64,000 bases of DNA from Wuchereria bancrofti (GCA_005281725.1 SSBO01000005.1:186001-250000); one strand, 5' to 3'. Shown: positions 11,514 through 24,272, numbered from the stretch's first letter. The notes: generated by a model from the sequence alone, not told the origin. Numbers and translations are program-made.

Positions 11514-12560
11514 CGTTTTTCTTTTATGAAAAGATCGTATGAAAAATATGCAATTAAAAAACATTTGTAATATAAATGAATTTTTCAGTGTCTTTTTTGA
11601 AAAAAGAAATTTCTTTATTTAACAATTCGTTCCATTGAAGTGAAACAATAATTAATTCGTTGGAAAAACAAATAGAGAAATAAATGTAAGAAGAAATCAT
11701 GCAGCATGCAATGCAATACAACTGCATTTCATAGCATGCAACAGTTACTGTTTTGACAGATGAAACGCGATGACTTTTTGTTGTTTTTTACCTATCGTAA
11801 AATCATCTCGTAAATTGTTAAAATGTCTTCAAAATAATCGTTTTTCCCAAACAAACTAATAAATGGTCATTTGCTCAAATGGACGCTCGAGTAGTTAAAT
11901 TTACAGAATGTGACAACAACTTGAATGCGACATTTATTTCAGAAGCTACCATAAGGGAATGATAATAAATAATGCCATGAAATACTAGAATGAAATACAT
12001 TCATTTATTTTTTACCTTTTGGAGGAGTTCGTTAGAAGTTTACCGATCAACAAATTCACTTCCCCATTTTCTTTCTTCTTATTTTATATGATTTTGCTTA
12101 GAATACAATGTAAATATAAGCCATTTAGTATTATTTTCCATCTAAGATTTCATTGCTTATCACTTAATTGCTGGTATTATACTTGTTTCATCATTTTTTT
12201 GCTTACTTTTCCTGATAATATTATCAATATTTTGTAATTCGTATCTTTTCTTCTTGTAGTATTCGAAAATAAATTTGTAATAAATTTGAACTCTGCTCCT
12301 GCCTCGAACACGTGACGTATGCGACCAAGCGAAGCTGAACTATGTTTGAGTTGTCCTTGTACACATTTTCCATAGCATAATAGCTTTTTACGTTTTACGT
12401 GGCACTTTTGTCGTCGAGATCGAGTATGCGTAGGGGACGTCGTATGCGTGACTGATGTGCAAGGAAGGCGGGTAAATTATCCCGGATGATAAGGAGCAAA
12501 TGAGTTGCTTGGATTTATGGGAAGCAGATATCCATTTAGGGTTTGCTATTCTGCTAAGTA
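11514..12560. promoter_or_regulatory. divergent promoter region between the IgGFc-like gene and Scm
   Basis: The two genes are transcribed away from each other. Most of the stretch is AT-rich, but 12290-12560 is clearly richer in G, C and CpG. It contains CACGTGACGTATGCG (12309-12323), GACGTC, and the word GTATGCG three times (12317, 12424, 12442), so it is the likely Scm promoter. I see no protein-coding exon here. Confidence 0.45.
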
Positions 12561-12577
12561 TTTCTAGGTGAATAATG
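12555..12577 (+). promoter_or_regulatory. candidate spliced-leader acceptor for Scm
   Basis: GTATTTCTAG ends at 12567 and is followed by GTGAATAATGG, placing the start codon (12575) eight bases downstream. This supports the chosen start. Confidence 0.55.
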
Positions 12578-15500
12578 GAAGAAATAAGTCGAGAAGAAAA
12601 CAGTAAACAAGAAATATTTATTACGGAAGTGGATGAAGATGCGGATGATGAAAGGAGGCTGATAATCTCTGATGATAAGCATACTGACTCACCATTCTCA
12701 TCAGCAGTATGTTTATTACTCATTCTCGCTTTTTTTGTCATAATTTACTCTGTTATTACTCTGATGGTTGAGTTTTATTCTTTAATCAATAATAAAAATT
12801 GTGGTGATTGTGTAGTAATGATGAGACAATTATTTACTACTGAGATTTTTTGCAGTATTTTAAATATTTGTCACGACTAATCACAGATCCGAAAAGATAA
12901 TTGAAAAAAATAATTGAGTTATACTAAAATGTGAAATAAGTTGTATGGTTTTGTAGAAGTTAAGAATACGAAAATGTATTTATTTGGAACGTTAAATTTC
13001 TCATGTTATGAATTGTTTGGACAGGATGAGGATGCTTTGGATAATTCTCCGCCAGACTCACAGAATGTTATAAAGAATGATGAAGAGAAAAGTATTTATG
13101 GTGTGCAATCACCGCAAAGGGTATGGATGAAGTTTTAAGTTTTGTTTTCCAGTTATCATTTCATTACTCCATAAGATTTTAGAAATTGAGAAATTAAAGT
13201 GTCTTTCAGGAAATTACATCCAAAAGTACAACGGATATGACGTTTTCTTGGCAGGAATATTTGAAGGAAACTGAAGCTATTGCAGCACCGGAGGATTGCT
13301 TTTACCAGGATCCTATACCACCTAAAAATAATTTCACTACTGGCAAGAAGGTGGAAGTACCAGATCCAAGAGGTAAAACCCCTTGTTCTTTATTTATATT
13401 CTTTGAAAACTGAAATTTTTTTTCCTTTTATTTCTCAGTTATGAATTTTTAAAAGATCCTTTTAAGTATGTTTAAAAACACGTATTTCTGTTACTCTAAA
13501 GCATAAGTGAACTTGAGCTTGGAGTAATTCGGAAAAGCAGCATTGGATTAATAATGAAGTTAATAGAAGATGGCGAAAACTTTTAATTGCTCATAATTAT
13601 AAAGGAAATTGAAGGTAAGGAGGTACAATGCTTAGCGACAATTGTCGCGGTTCATTCGCTTTGGGTATGCCTTCGACTTGATGGAGAAGATGGAAGTAAT
13701 GATCACTGGCTTATATGCGATGACGAACGAATCAAACCGGTCGGGTAAGTGCCTTTCTTATTTACTTCAATTCTTATCAGTGCTCTGTTTTTGTGCACAT
13801 ATGATGCTGATGAGGATTACATCTATTTGCTTTTGAAAGAAAAAATGGAGGAGCTTCAGGCAGAAAGATTTTGATCTGTGCTGTGAAAAATTCAGTTGAG
13901 AAAACCATGTTACGGTTTAGAGTTGATTTTATCGCTAGCATTCTGATAATAACGAATATATCCGTAATTTCTGCTAATTTCTAATTTATTTCAGACACTG
14001 CGTAAGAAATGGGTTAATTTTGCAGCCTCCATTTGGTTTCATGTATAACTTAGCTTCATTTCATAAATTCATCGAAAATCAGTTAAAACCTGCAGCAGAT
14101 GGTAGCAGTCCAGTAGCATCTCCAGAATCTTTCAAACCGGTATATAGTTATAAATCTTCTAAACTGTACAAATTTGGCTCTTTTTATGAATTCAGCAGAT
14201 GTTGGAATTTGCTCCTAGCATTTGTCATTTGAGTTCTGTCCTACATTTTTAACAACCACACTACCGGGAATGCATTATATACTATTCGAAGAAGAATACA
14301 TTTCAAGTGAACATGAAATTTGATGTTATGCGTTATTCAATCTTAATATCATTACAGATTCCATTCAAATATCATCCAAGAAAGAATACATTTCAAGTGG
14401 GCATGAAATGTGAAGCGATTGATCGCAAAAATTTTAACGGTCGGCCGTGTCCGGCAACTGTGGTTGATGTAAAAGGCGATTATTTAACAATTAGTTATGA
14501 TGGCTGGAATAAAGCTTATGATTGTAAGGAGCGTTATGACAGTCGCTTTATTTTTCCAGTTGGATGGGCTGCTAAATCTGGCCTTGAAGTGCAACCACCA
14601 AATTATGTAAAAGGTGTATACTTTTGATTTTTATTGTTGAGAAGTAATGTTCATATGTGCATCACTTTCACTTGTACACTTTTTTTATTTGCTACTGAAG
14701 TCTCTGAAACTTTAAAAAAAAAAATGGGCGCAAAAATTGCAGAGTCACTTTAATAATTGCAGTCAGTACGGATTAGTGCAGTCATAAGTGAACGGATCAT
14801 TATGTCATAAGGAAGCATTTATGATATTGAGTTATGATTTGGGAATGTTTTTGTCTATTTCTTAATGATTTTTTACAGGAAAAGTTTTGCAACGGATGGC
14901 GCAGAAAGATACGGTGCCAAAAGCTCCGAAGGTCACTGCTTTGCGGAAATGTATATTTCTTTTGCTTTCGTTGGTTTTTAATTGTAAAAGTTTCCACGCA
15001 GAAAATGTGGAAGCAATCAAAAAAAAAAATTAAGGATTTAATCAAAGATAAACAATATTAATGTAAGGAAATTACCAAAACTTGTCCGAATTTTGGTATA
15101 AGTTTTAGCGAAAGTACTCAAAAGGAAATCATCCAACACCAACAAAACGCAAAATCGGAAACGGAAACGAATTTCTTCAGTTCGCAGTCTTCCTCATAAC
15201 TCTTCAGATGGTTCTTGCTCATCTCATTTAGTTGATATAATTGATCAGGTGCGCGCTAGTAAAAGGCTTTTCATTTGTCACACCATATCGGGTGTTTTAC
15301 TGGCGCAGATTAAATCTTCTGAGCAAAAGTTCCTCTTTTAGTACGATGAAGTGTTTTTATAGATCGCTAAACAAACACATACAGTGGAGGCAAGTTCTGC
15401 AAGTAATGTATCGAGCCAACAAATAGTGACCAGTGCAGCGGATGCAGTTGCGATTCTAGACAATCGTATCGGTTGATTCATGAAAATTCATTGCAAATAT

Positions 15501-17547
15501 TTACTAAACTTGTAATGTAGTTTTATTATTTCTGTATTTAATTTTATGTGGCAACCACTTTCCAGAACCTCGTGCACGAAAAACGGTACCATCACCAGTC
15601 GTACCTGAAGGTCCAGTTATCAGGCAATCTCGAAAAGTAATTTTAGAAGCTTGAATGTTATTTTCTTTGGTTAGCTTTTGTGATTTTTTAAGCGTATTAA
15701 CGCAAGGAGTCACTTTTCAGACAGTTTCTTCCCCAGATGGTGTACAAAACATACTTGCCGCTCCAGATATTGTGCTCTCAACGACTGATGTGCAGCCAGA
15801 AGTTCAGAAAAGTTAAAATTGTTTCTTTATTTAATTGAGCGTAGAATTTTATTCCTTGTGAGCAAATCTCTTGATTTCTTTGAAGTTCTGAAATTGTTCT
15901 TTTTATTATTATTTTTTTTATTGCAAATTTAAGATTTTTTCAGTGATCGTTTACTTAAATCGAGGTTGTCGATGTGCACCCATTCTAAACGCTTCACTCG
16001 TTCGTAAATTGCCGGAGAAATTTGGACCTGGCACTGTGCATCATATTTTAAGGGAAACAATTCAACAAATTGTAAATTGTGCTGTTGATCCTTCGTTTGT
16101 GTTTAAAAAAATCGATCCTGGAACTATAAGGATTTTATCTATTACTGGTAAGATTATGGTGTAATGAACATTTTACACTTTTTTTTAGTCTTCTTCTGTG
16201 ATTTGTACATTTTGACTATCAGGTATTGTTGAAATCACTAGGCTCACATTCCTGCTGCTAATTAAATGAGTAGAAGAGACGAAGAGATGAGTGGAAGTCG
16301 GACAAAGAAAAAGCAATGATAGAATTGGATGGAATAATTCATGAGTATTCTTTGGGCTTACTTAGTTGATGTTGTTTCATTTCCCGAATCAGAACTGCAT
16401 GGAAGAACTGGGTAATTGAAAATCATTGTATTATTTCATAGCTAGCTACACGTATTCGTTTTGTTTTTCTTTTTTTCTATCCTTGCATTAAAAATTTTAG
16501 CTGAAATCCATGAAGTGACCCACGTACGCGCTATACCAGCATTGAAGACCCTTGCCTCTGCATGGGATTATTTGCATGCTTTTACTTCGAAATTAAACGT
16601 ATGCCGCAATTTTTTGACTGAGGAGCCAATCTGCTGCCCATTATGCTCTTGTCAAAGTGATGATGGAGTTGTAAGTACCACTGCAGGTTAATGTATTTCT
16701 GATATTTTTGTTTTGTATCAAAAGAAGATTGTGTATTGTGTAATCCGATTGTTTTTTTTTTTTTTTTAACCGCTAGTATGTAGTTTTAAGTTTCATTATT
16801 ATAGGTGGTGGAGTGCTAAAATACGGTACTGAAAGTGATGATTCTGAAGACTACGAAGGTTAGTTTTTTTTTCATACAACAGTTCGTTTAATAAATTTTC
16901 GAAGTGAAATTTTATCATCATTCTCGGTTTAGATCATCCTGATACTTATATATCCCAACCTTGAAAAATGAAGTGCAGTCAAAAAAAAGCTATAAATTCG
17001 TTGTGCACTAATTATGAAAAGATTACCATTAATATAACAATATTTTTTAGGTCACCAGTACTCGGATTTAGCAGAATGGTCTATGCAGCGTGTTGCAAAT
17101 GAAGTTGAAAATATGTTCGATGCAAATATTGCCGAGAAATTTTTGCAAAATGTGAATTTTTTTCTTTTCTTATGAAGAAATTAGATTTACTATCTGGAAT
17201 ATATTACGATTTTTATTCGTTAAAATCTGTTTAAAAATGAATGTTCATTTGTTATACGACACGATTTCAATTATTATACAAATAGGGCAAATGAACTCAG
17301 TATGTCGTTGCTTATCTTTTATACATATATTTACTGAGAATGATATAATGACACGACTTCACAATTGAATGAGTGGTGTAATTAGTTTTTTTTTCAGCAA
17401 ATTGATGGCAAAGCTTTAATCCTGTTAACAACTGAGTTGCTAATACGTCATCTGGAAATGCCATTTGGTCCGGCTTTGAAAATGATGTCATATATTGAAT
17501 CACTGAAGCGTAAAGCATGGCGAACAACTAATCACAGTACAAAATAA
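12575..17547 (+). CDS. Scm: Polycomb-group protein Sex comb on midleg (2 MBT, SLED, SAM)
   Basis: Sixteen exons: 12575-12706, 13025-13120, 13210-13372, 13615-13744, 13995-14139, 14358-14613, 14879-14950, 15109-15248, 15363-15471, 15566-15636, 15721-15811, 15944-16147, 16501-16686, 16805-16858, 17051-17151, 17398-17547. All phases agree; 699 residues. MBT1 (about 88-190) starts FSWQEYLKETEAIAAPEDCF. MBT2 (about 223-307) ends DSRFIFPVGWAAKSG and keeps a methyl-lysine cage: D244, N247, Y269, W272, Y276. MBT1 lacks the Asn and aromatics, as in Scm. An RKRKR cluster (348-352) is a likely nuclear signal. The SLED domain (469 to about 590) has VYLNRGCRCAPILN and KLPEKFGPGTVHHILRE. The SAM domain (about 622-690) has IDGKALILLTTELLIRHL and FGPALKM. 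Fly Scm links PRC1 to PhoRC through SAM; its N-terminal zinc fingers are not seen here. Confidence 0.92.
14292..14323 (+). repeat. intronic copy of the start of Scm exon 6
   Basis: AAGAATACATTTCAAGTG then (AA)CATGAAATTTGA at 14292-14323 repeats exon 6 bases 14382-14413 (AAGAATACATTTCAAGTG then (GG)CATGAAATGTGA), about 29 of 32 identical and 90 bp apart. It is a local duplication across the acceptor region; the intronic copy lacks its own good acceptor. Confidence 0.85.
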
Positions 17548-20007
17548 CTATTGTCTTTTTCCATTATCATTTTGGTCTATATTGGAGGATTCTGTTCCAT
17601 TTTGTAGTACAAAAGATACCTCATATCTGGTTTTACAACAGATACCTCATATTCGGAGGTTAATTAAACGATTTGCTTACGTACGAATTAATTCTGGCAA
17701 GCTGTTAAGAAGCTGGAGTAAGCATGTTTTTAGAACAGTTAGTTTTTAAAATTGCTATTTTCCTCTCATGACTTCTAATGACTTTTGACTTCTAGACTTC
17801 AAAAGTTGACATGATCAATGCAGAGCTGCATCTGTTTTATTCTCTCAAATGGTTTGACCTCATATCTGTTTCTGTTTTTCTAAATTAGGTAACTGAAGGT
17901 TTTCTGTGACTTTGTATTTTGGAAATTAAAAGGCAAAGTCAGACCGCTAACTATCATTTATGTGGAAATTTCTCTATCTGCAGTTTTCCCAATTTTCTGA
18001 GTTGAAATTTGAAAGGTATTTATTCTTCTGTGCTTTCACGTAGTTGTAATTCATGATCAGTAATGAAGAATTGATATGCTTGTGCAGTAGTCAACTGATA
18101 ACTTTTCACTTCTTGTAGCGATGCGCTCATTTAGAACAATGAATGTATACTGCACACAATTCTCAAAAGAGACCAGTATTCTAGTTACTTAAACTGTTAT
18201 ATTTGATGTTTCAACTTTTGCTGCTCATCGAAACTGCTATAATTTGGTTTATTTGTAGAAATTTGTGCAGCACATGAACCAATAAATCCGTCTTTGTAAG
18301 GATCCATAGTTGATGATTTTGCATTTTGGAGATAACATTATTCTTTTTATTTGAAGTTTTCATGTTTTGTGTTCCGTTTTTCAATTTCTGCTTCTCATGA
18401 CCATAAAGTATTAATTCATTTTTTTAAATGTTATGCATTTTTTTTTAAGTTTTATGAATCGAGTGTTAGAATTCTGATATATATTGATATATGTATTACA
18501 ATTTCAGGTTTACTCTCCAAGGTTTCATCCTATCATTTCTATTTTTCCTTATATGACGCTCAGATCCTTTTATATTACTTCGTTGTCTCTGAACAATACT
18601 CATTCATTTGCTGCCGGGTTTATTTCACACTAGCATTCACTATTTCTTTCACTTGGTTTAATCATCAGGTTTGATGGCTTTTATGATAAGAACGGCCTGA
18701 GTGGTTTCATTCTTGTTGTCCTTATTGCAGAATCAGTATAAATTGTTTGTTAATACTTTTATTATATACTGAAGTTCAGTGAAATTAAATTTTAACAAAT
18801 TACGTCCAATATTAAGCCGTATTTTTTCCTAGAGAAATATTTAAATCCCATATCTGACATAATAATATATATGGTTTTCAAATTCACTAAATATCTTGAT
18901 CATCGTAAAATAATGGTAAAATGATATCTGAGCATAATAGAAACACGATGGAATGTCAGCTGTTACGACACAGAACCAACCGTACGTGTGCGTTTAACGT
19001 ATTAGGTCGCTTTTTTGTAATGATATACTCGGTCTTCACCAGCCGTTGAAAATCATTACAAATTGAGATAAGCACAAAATAGTTCAATATTAATTGCACC
19101 TGATATGTTACTAAAATTACTGTGAACAGTCACACTAATTTTCTTTTATGCAAGTAAGATTTTTCGAATTGTCAGTGTGATCATTCGTCATTGATTTTCT
19201 TCTCCACACTACCTCCCAATTGTTATTTGATTCTCATTCATTAAAAATTTTTCATTTGATTCTCATTCATTAAAATTTCTCCGACGTTACACTACATTTC
19301 ACAGTTTTTTTCTTGTAAAGGGATTTACATGATATCCACATAATCATCCTGGATTAATTTTTTTCTAAGACGAGTAATTTTATCAGTCATTGTGACCTAA
19401 TTTACTCGGTGCATACTTCATTTTATGTGTATTTGTTTTGGTTGTAAAGTTATGCTATTTCCAGAAGTATAACAAGTTACCAGAGATAGTGCTATTTAAA
19501 AAAAAGGATTGCACTTTCGGTGGTGGCGGAAGTTATCGATTTTTCATATTTTTGAAATGAAACAGAAATTTTAAAATGCGATTTCTATCGCTTCACTTAG
19601 GGGATAGCTTTTTTCAAAACTGCAAATGATCTTATCTGAAACTTAACTTTTTCTGCTTTTGAAGAGAAGTTCTTCCGGATATGTGTCTTCCGGAATCAGC
19701 ATTTAATTTAATAATTTCCAAAGTAGGAAAATGAGAAATAGGAAAATACAAATAATACCGGAGATCCCTGCATATTACAATCTTTTCGTGGTTTTAGCAT
19801 AATTCGCATGATGAAAAGTGCTATGGATGGTTTCATCTGCTATTGCTCATTCAGTTTCAGATTTTGAGACTAACAAGTCAAAGCAAATTATTCAACTAGA
19901 TTTTATGCAAATTTACGTGAATTGAAAATGCATTATAAAATGAACGCGTATTTCATAAACAATGGTCATTTAAAGAAATTTTGAAGACATGTGTATTGGT
20001 TGTTAAT
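17548..20007. other. intergenic, Scm 3' side
   Basis: T-rich sequence, probably Scm 3' UTR near the start. It includes a short direct repeat (AGATACCTCATAT at 17614 and 17640) and a more GC-rich island at about 18955-19050 discussed in the findings. The 107-codon frame at 18351-18674 is dominated by F, I, S and Y and shows no motif, so I do not call it. Confidence 0.55.
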
Positions 20008-23000
20008 ATGATAGCACCTAATGCTGCTCCATTACAGCCACTTCGTGAGAAGCGGTACTGCAACATCTAATATTCTAATTTTTAATTCATATCTGCATCT
20101 CATTAATTTCTTCGTTTTTATTTTTATTCGTTGCGTTAGAGTTTTTAATTAAGAGAGAATTAAGATCAAAAGAGAGAGAGAGAATTAAGGTTATGTCATT
20201 TTTAATCAAATTACTTTATTTCTATTAGCTCTAAAAATAAGAGAGTAAGAGAATATGTTTCGCTCTGTTTTCTTTCTTTTTTTCAAATTTGTAGAATGTT
20301 AAGTTTATTCTTTTTTCCATTGCTTTTCAAAATTTGAACAAAGTAGCTCAAAAGGAAAGCTGATGAAGTCAAATTAATTAATACAACAATTCTCAAATTT
20401 TCAGTAATTATTCACCGAATTCAATTTACAATCATGATTTTTTCTTTGATTTGTGTTGAAAACTTTCCTTATGCATATTATTATCACAAAAAAAATTTTC
20501 AGCGATATTCGAGATTATGATCCAAGCATAATTAGAATCGAATTTAAAAAAACGTTATGTCCGGTTAGTATTGAAATTTGAAATAGCAACTGAGAAAAAG
20601 AAACATTTCCGTAGAGTGTGCAAAATTTCAAAGTAGCTCCATGATGAATTGGAATTTATTTTAGAATAAATCTCAAAAGCGATCAAAGCAGCTAGAACTC
20701 TGGAAAATGATAACAGTGGCATCGTATTATGAGAAACTTATGAATTCCACGCGATCACGTAATGTTCGACAAGCAGTTGTCTATATAAGAGAGCTCGATG
20801 CTGCAGCAAATCGAATTAATTCCACTATAGAAACTGTAATTAATTCTTGATTAGCTGAAAATTTTAAATGTTTATAAAAAAAAAGCATTTAAAATGTTAA
20901 ACCCACTGTGTAAATTTGATGGTATATTTAAATTGCTTTGTTGCTATAGGAATCATAACTTTGACAATTTGATACCCATAGTGATATCCTGATTATACCT
21001 GCACCCAAAAAAGTTATTTTGATTTCCTTCTTACTTACAAATAGTTATGAGATCTTAGTAACATTTTGTGTCACTATTCTTTACTAAATAAATAAAAATA
21101 AATAAATAAATTTAAATTCAATCTACTTATTTGAAGTTTTGTTAGTTTTTTGATGACACTTAACCCAAATCCGGAGTTGAATATGTTTGTTATTCTCCTC
21201 TCTTTGCATATTGCATGATAATTGGAATTAAATAATGCTAATCAATTTTATGACTTATTGAGAAATAGACATGAAATTCAACAGGTAGTTAGTTTTATTT
21301 CCAATGAAAAAAGAAAGAAATCTTAATTCTTTAGCTTGATCAGATTACCAATGAAGTTAATAATGAGATCGGTTGTTATACGGAGGATTTCACGAAGTCT
21401 TGGATTACTGAAACCGATGCTCTTAAAAACAGTGGGTAACTTCAATTTTCTTATTTGGCAACAAAAAAAGTGCTCTTCTTTCCAAAATTAACATTACTTA
21501 TACTGAGATAAATGACTGTATATTGAGTGATGATTGAAAAATGTGAAATTTTTGAAATTTTATTAAAAAATTCTATCAGGAACCTTTCATAATATATTGA
21601 TAATATCCGAGAGATAAGTATGCATTAAAGGAATTGATACTTTCAGATCTTTATCAGCTATCAATTCAATTGCAGAAGCAGCAAAAAGCAATCAATAATG
21701 TGGCGAATCATTTTTCGAGGAGTATAAAAGTGATAAATGGCATGAATGATAATCTTAGGGAGCATAAAAGTTTACTCAAGAAGGTTTGTTATTTAAATTA
21801 ATTTATTTATTTCTTACTCATATGTAATTACTTATTGTTATCTTTGCAATTGTGTTAACTAGAAAGATCTTTTCTAAAATTTTTGAGAGCTTTATGATAA
21901 AATAGTTTTATCTGGCATCATCAAATAACGGTATGAAATAGGTGAAAATATATTATCGAAAGATTAACAAAGTCATAAATGAACTCACTTATTGGCTAAA
22001 TCATTTATTGGCCAAATAAATCTAGCATTCCTATAAGTTTCAAAGCTTTCAAAAATCCAAAGATATGTCGTCTTTAGAAGCTCTAGGCTTGAGTAACAAG
22101 AAAACTTCAATCCTAAATTTCAAGTAAACAAGCAGTAGTCTTGATAGAAGCTAACGAGAAATAAAAAGTGAAATATAAAATATAAGTGCAAAATAAAGAA
22201 AAATCAAACAAAATTTCTTTGAAATGCTTGGCTTGTCTACATTCATAGTTTTATTTTTTATTTTTCTCTACATTCATATTTTTGTAGCAAAAATTCTTCC
22301 GTGCTATGCTAGATTATGTATTTGGAAAGAGTAGAACTTATAATAAAGCAGTTTTTCTCGAATTGAAGACTTTCAATTAATTTTTAAATTGATTTATGAC
22401 CCTATATCCACAATTACTGTATCCTACTGTATCCAAAATTATTATTCCCTACTGTACCTATAATTACTGTATCCCACTGTATCCACAGTTAATTATGTCT
22501 AAAATATATAGTTATTTCAAGTTAGATTTAATTGAGAGTATCGATCGACCAGTCTTTAACATAAGACTATTTGTAATCTTGCTTTTACTGAAGTTGACGT
22601 ATAACTTGAAATGTTTTGAATCGATGAAATTAAAATTACTAATATTTACTCAAACGCAGATTATTAAAACAATTATCGTAACTGTATATCGTATTCAATT
22701 TCATATTGTTTTCAATATGTTTCGAATTATTAAACATTAAAATTAACTTCAAGCCATTAAAGCAAAACATAATTTTTCCTCAATTTTAGTGTCGTATCTT
22801 CGATATTAACATATTGGCGTTAATTAAACTTGTCCGTTTACAAAGCCGTAAAATGGTAGCTTCGGCAAAAGAACATTGGTCAGTGGAAGATTTGAAAACA
22901 CTTCCTCTTGTTGGTTGATTCTATCTCAAATTTCATTCGTTCAGGATTACCTGTTACATATTAAATCGTTTATTTAATTAGATGTATGATATGATTAATA

Positions 23001-23219
23001 TACATTTTATACATAAATTAACAAAGATTTAGATTTTAAATCTGTTTCAAAGAAATAAGAGCATCAATATTTGTGTATTCAAATTCTCATCTCAAGGCAA
23101 TTGATGAGTTGAACAAAGTTGTAATAAATTTGGGTAACTTACGAACGGCATGCAAATTAATCGCACCGACAAGTTTACCCGATGAAAAGGATATTGCAAA
23201 TTTGATTCATCAAGCTTAA
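20008..23219 (+). CDS. unrecognised 251-residue helical (coiled-coil) protein
   Basis: Seven exons, 20008-20054, 20503-20563, 20665-20835, 21335-21431, 21647-21783, 22790-22909 and 23097-23219 (stop TAA), all in phase with ordinary acceptors. The protein begins MIAPNAAPLQPLREKRD, has a basic stretch NKSQKRSKQLELWKMI, then long amphipathic helices (RQAVVYIRELDAAANRIN; LYQLSIQLQKQQKAINNVAN; INGMNDNLREHKSLLKK), then FDINILALIKLVRLQSRKM and a C-terminal helix ending SLPDEKDIANLIHQA. There is no signal peptide or membrane segment, so it is probably an intracellular structural or complex subunit. I cannot place it in a family. Donors at 21432 (GTGGGT) and 22910 (GTTGGT) are weak and were chosen by phase; the preferred start rests on a perfect CG|C join to exon 2. 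Confidence 0.72.
22400..22494 (+). repeat. degenerate tandem repeat, about 25 bp x 4
   Basis: Four diverged units built on TACTGTATCC(C)ACTGTATCCACAATTA lie in intron 5 of the helical-protein gene. No coding role. Confidence 0.75.
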
Positions 23220-24211
23220 AAACTTCGCTGAATTTTGGAGGTATTCAGCTTCTATTTTACTAGTTTAATAAAATATATGCTCTTTTTTAAAAAATTCATC
23301 CATAAAAATTTGATGCGTAGCAAATCACAACACTGATAATTGAAATAAAAGTTTTTACAGATAGATAAAACCATAATAAAATCATCCATACGAAATATTA
23401 GCTAAGCAATACTGGAACTATTGGGATTATGTCGATCACGTAACTACCGATGATCCGAATGGACATTTTTAATCTTTTGTCCCTAATCTTTCAATTATCA
23501 ATAAGCAATGAATAAAATTTTGATTACATGTTTGCTCTATTGAATTTTAAATCAGTTTTGGTGCATCATCGAATACTACAAAATGCATTTTCGTAAACTG
23601 TGGAATGTTTTTTTTTTTTGCTTCAAAAATATAACTTAGAAATATTTGATTTTTTTTCTTTTTTTCTCTCTCTTTCTCGCTAATTTATATTGCTGAAATA
23701 GCTATGACCATCGTTTAATTACACGATGGCTAATTTTATCAGCATGAAATTGATATAAAAACAAATACAAGGTGTATTTTATTTATGCATTTAGTCTTAC
23801 TGTAGATTTATTCTGCTACTCTTCGCTTAGGACAGATTAAAATTTAACGAATATCTGCGTAATTATCTTATTCTATAATTTATTTTCGAAATTTTGCCTT
23901 CCTTTTATACATTAGCAATAATGATGATATTCGTAAAAGTGATGTATTTTCTCTCTCCCTCCCTCTTCTCTTTCTCTCTTAACTTTCTATTTTCTTTTCC
24001 AATTTCCTTTTGCTAAAAATATTTTCATATCAATGTACAAAACAAAAAAAATGAAAAAAAAATGAAGTAAATTTTTTGAGTAAAATACGGTGAATTTAAT
24101 CTTCTAGTGAGAATAAGATTAAACTTACATTTTTTTTTCTCATTTGCATATGTCATGCTTATTTGTTGCTTATTTGTGCATTGTTATGCATAACCAGTAA
24201 TGGTCTATGCA

Positions 24212-24272
24212 AAACTTTATCTTCCGTTTTTTTGCTTTCGACTTTATCTTCCGTTTTTCTGCTTTCCTAACT
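24212..24272 (+). repeat. short tandem duplication, about 30 bp x 2
   Basis: CTTTATCTTCCGTTTTT(T/C)TGCTTTC occurs at about 24214 and again at about 24242, separated by a few bases. Non-coding. Confidence 0.75.

Noticed and set aside
12388..12741. 117-codon minus-strand Ser-rich frame
   Set aside because: It is the shadow of Scm exon 1 and its promoter; low-complexity Ser codons mirror Asp/Glu codons on the other strand.
18351..18674. 107-codon plus-strand frame
   Set aside because: Dominated by F, S, I and Y in T-rich DNA with no motif, acceptor or donor support.
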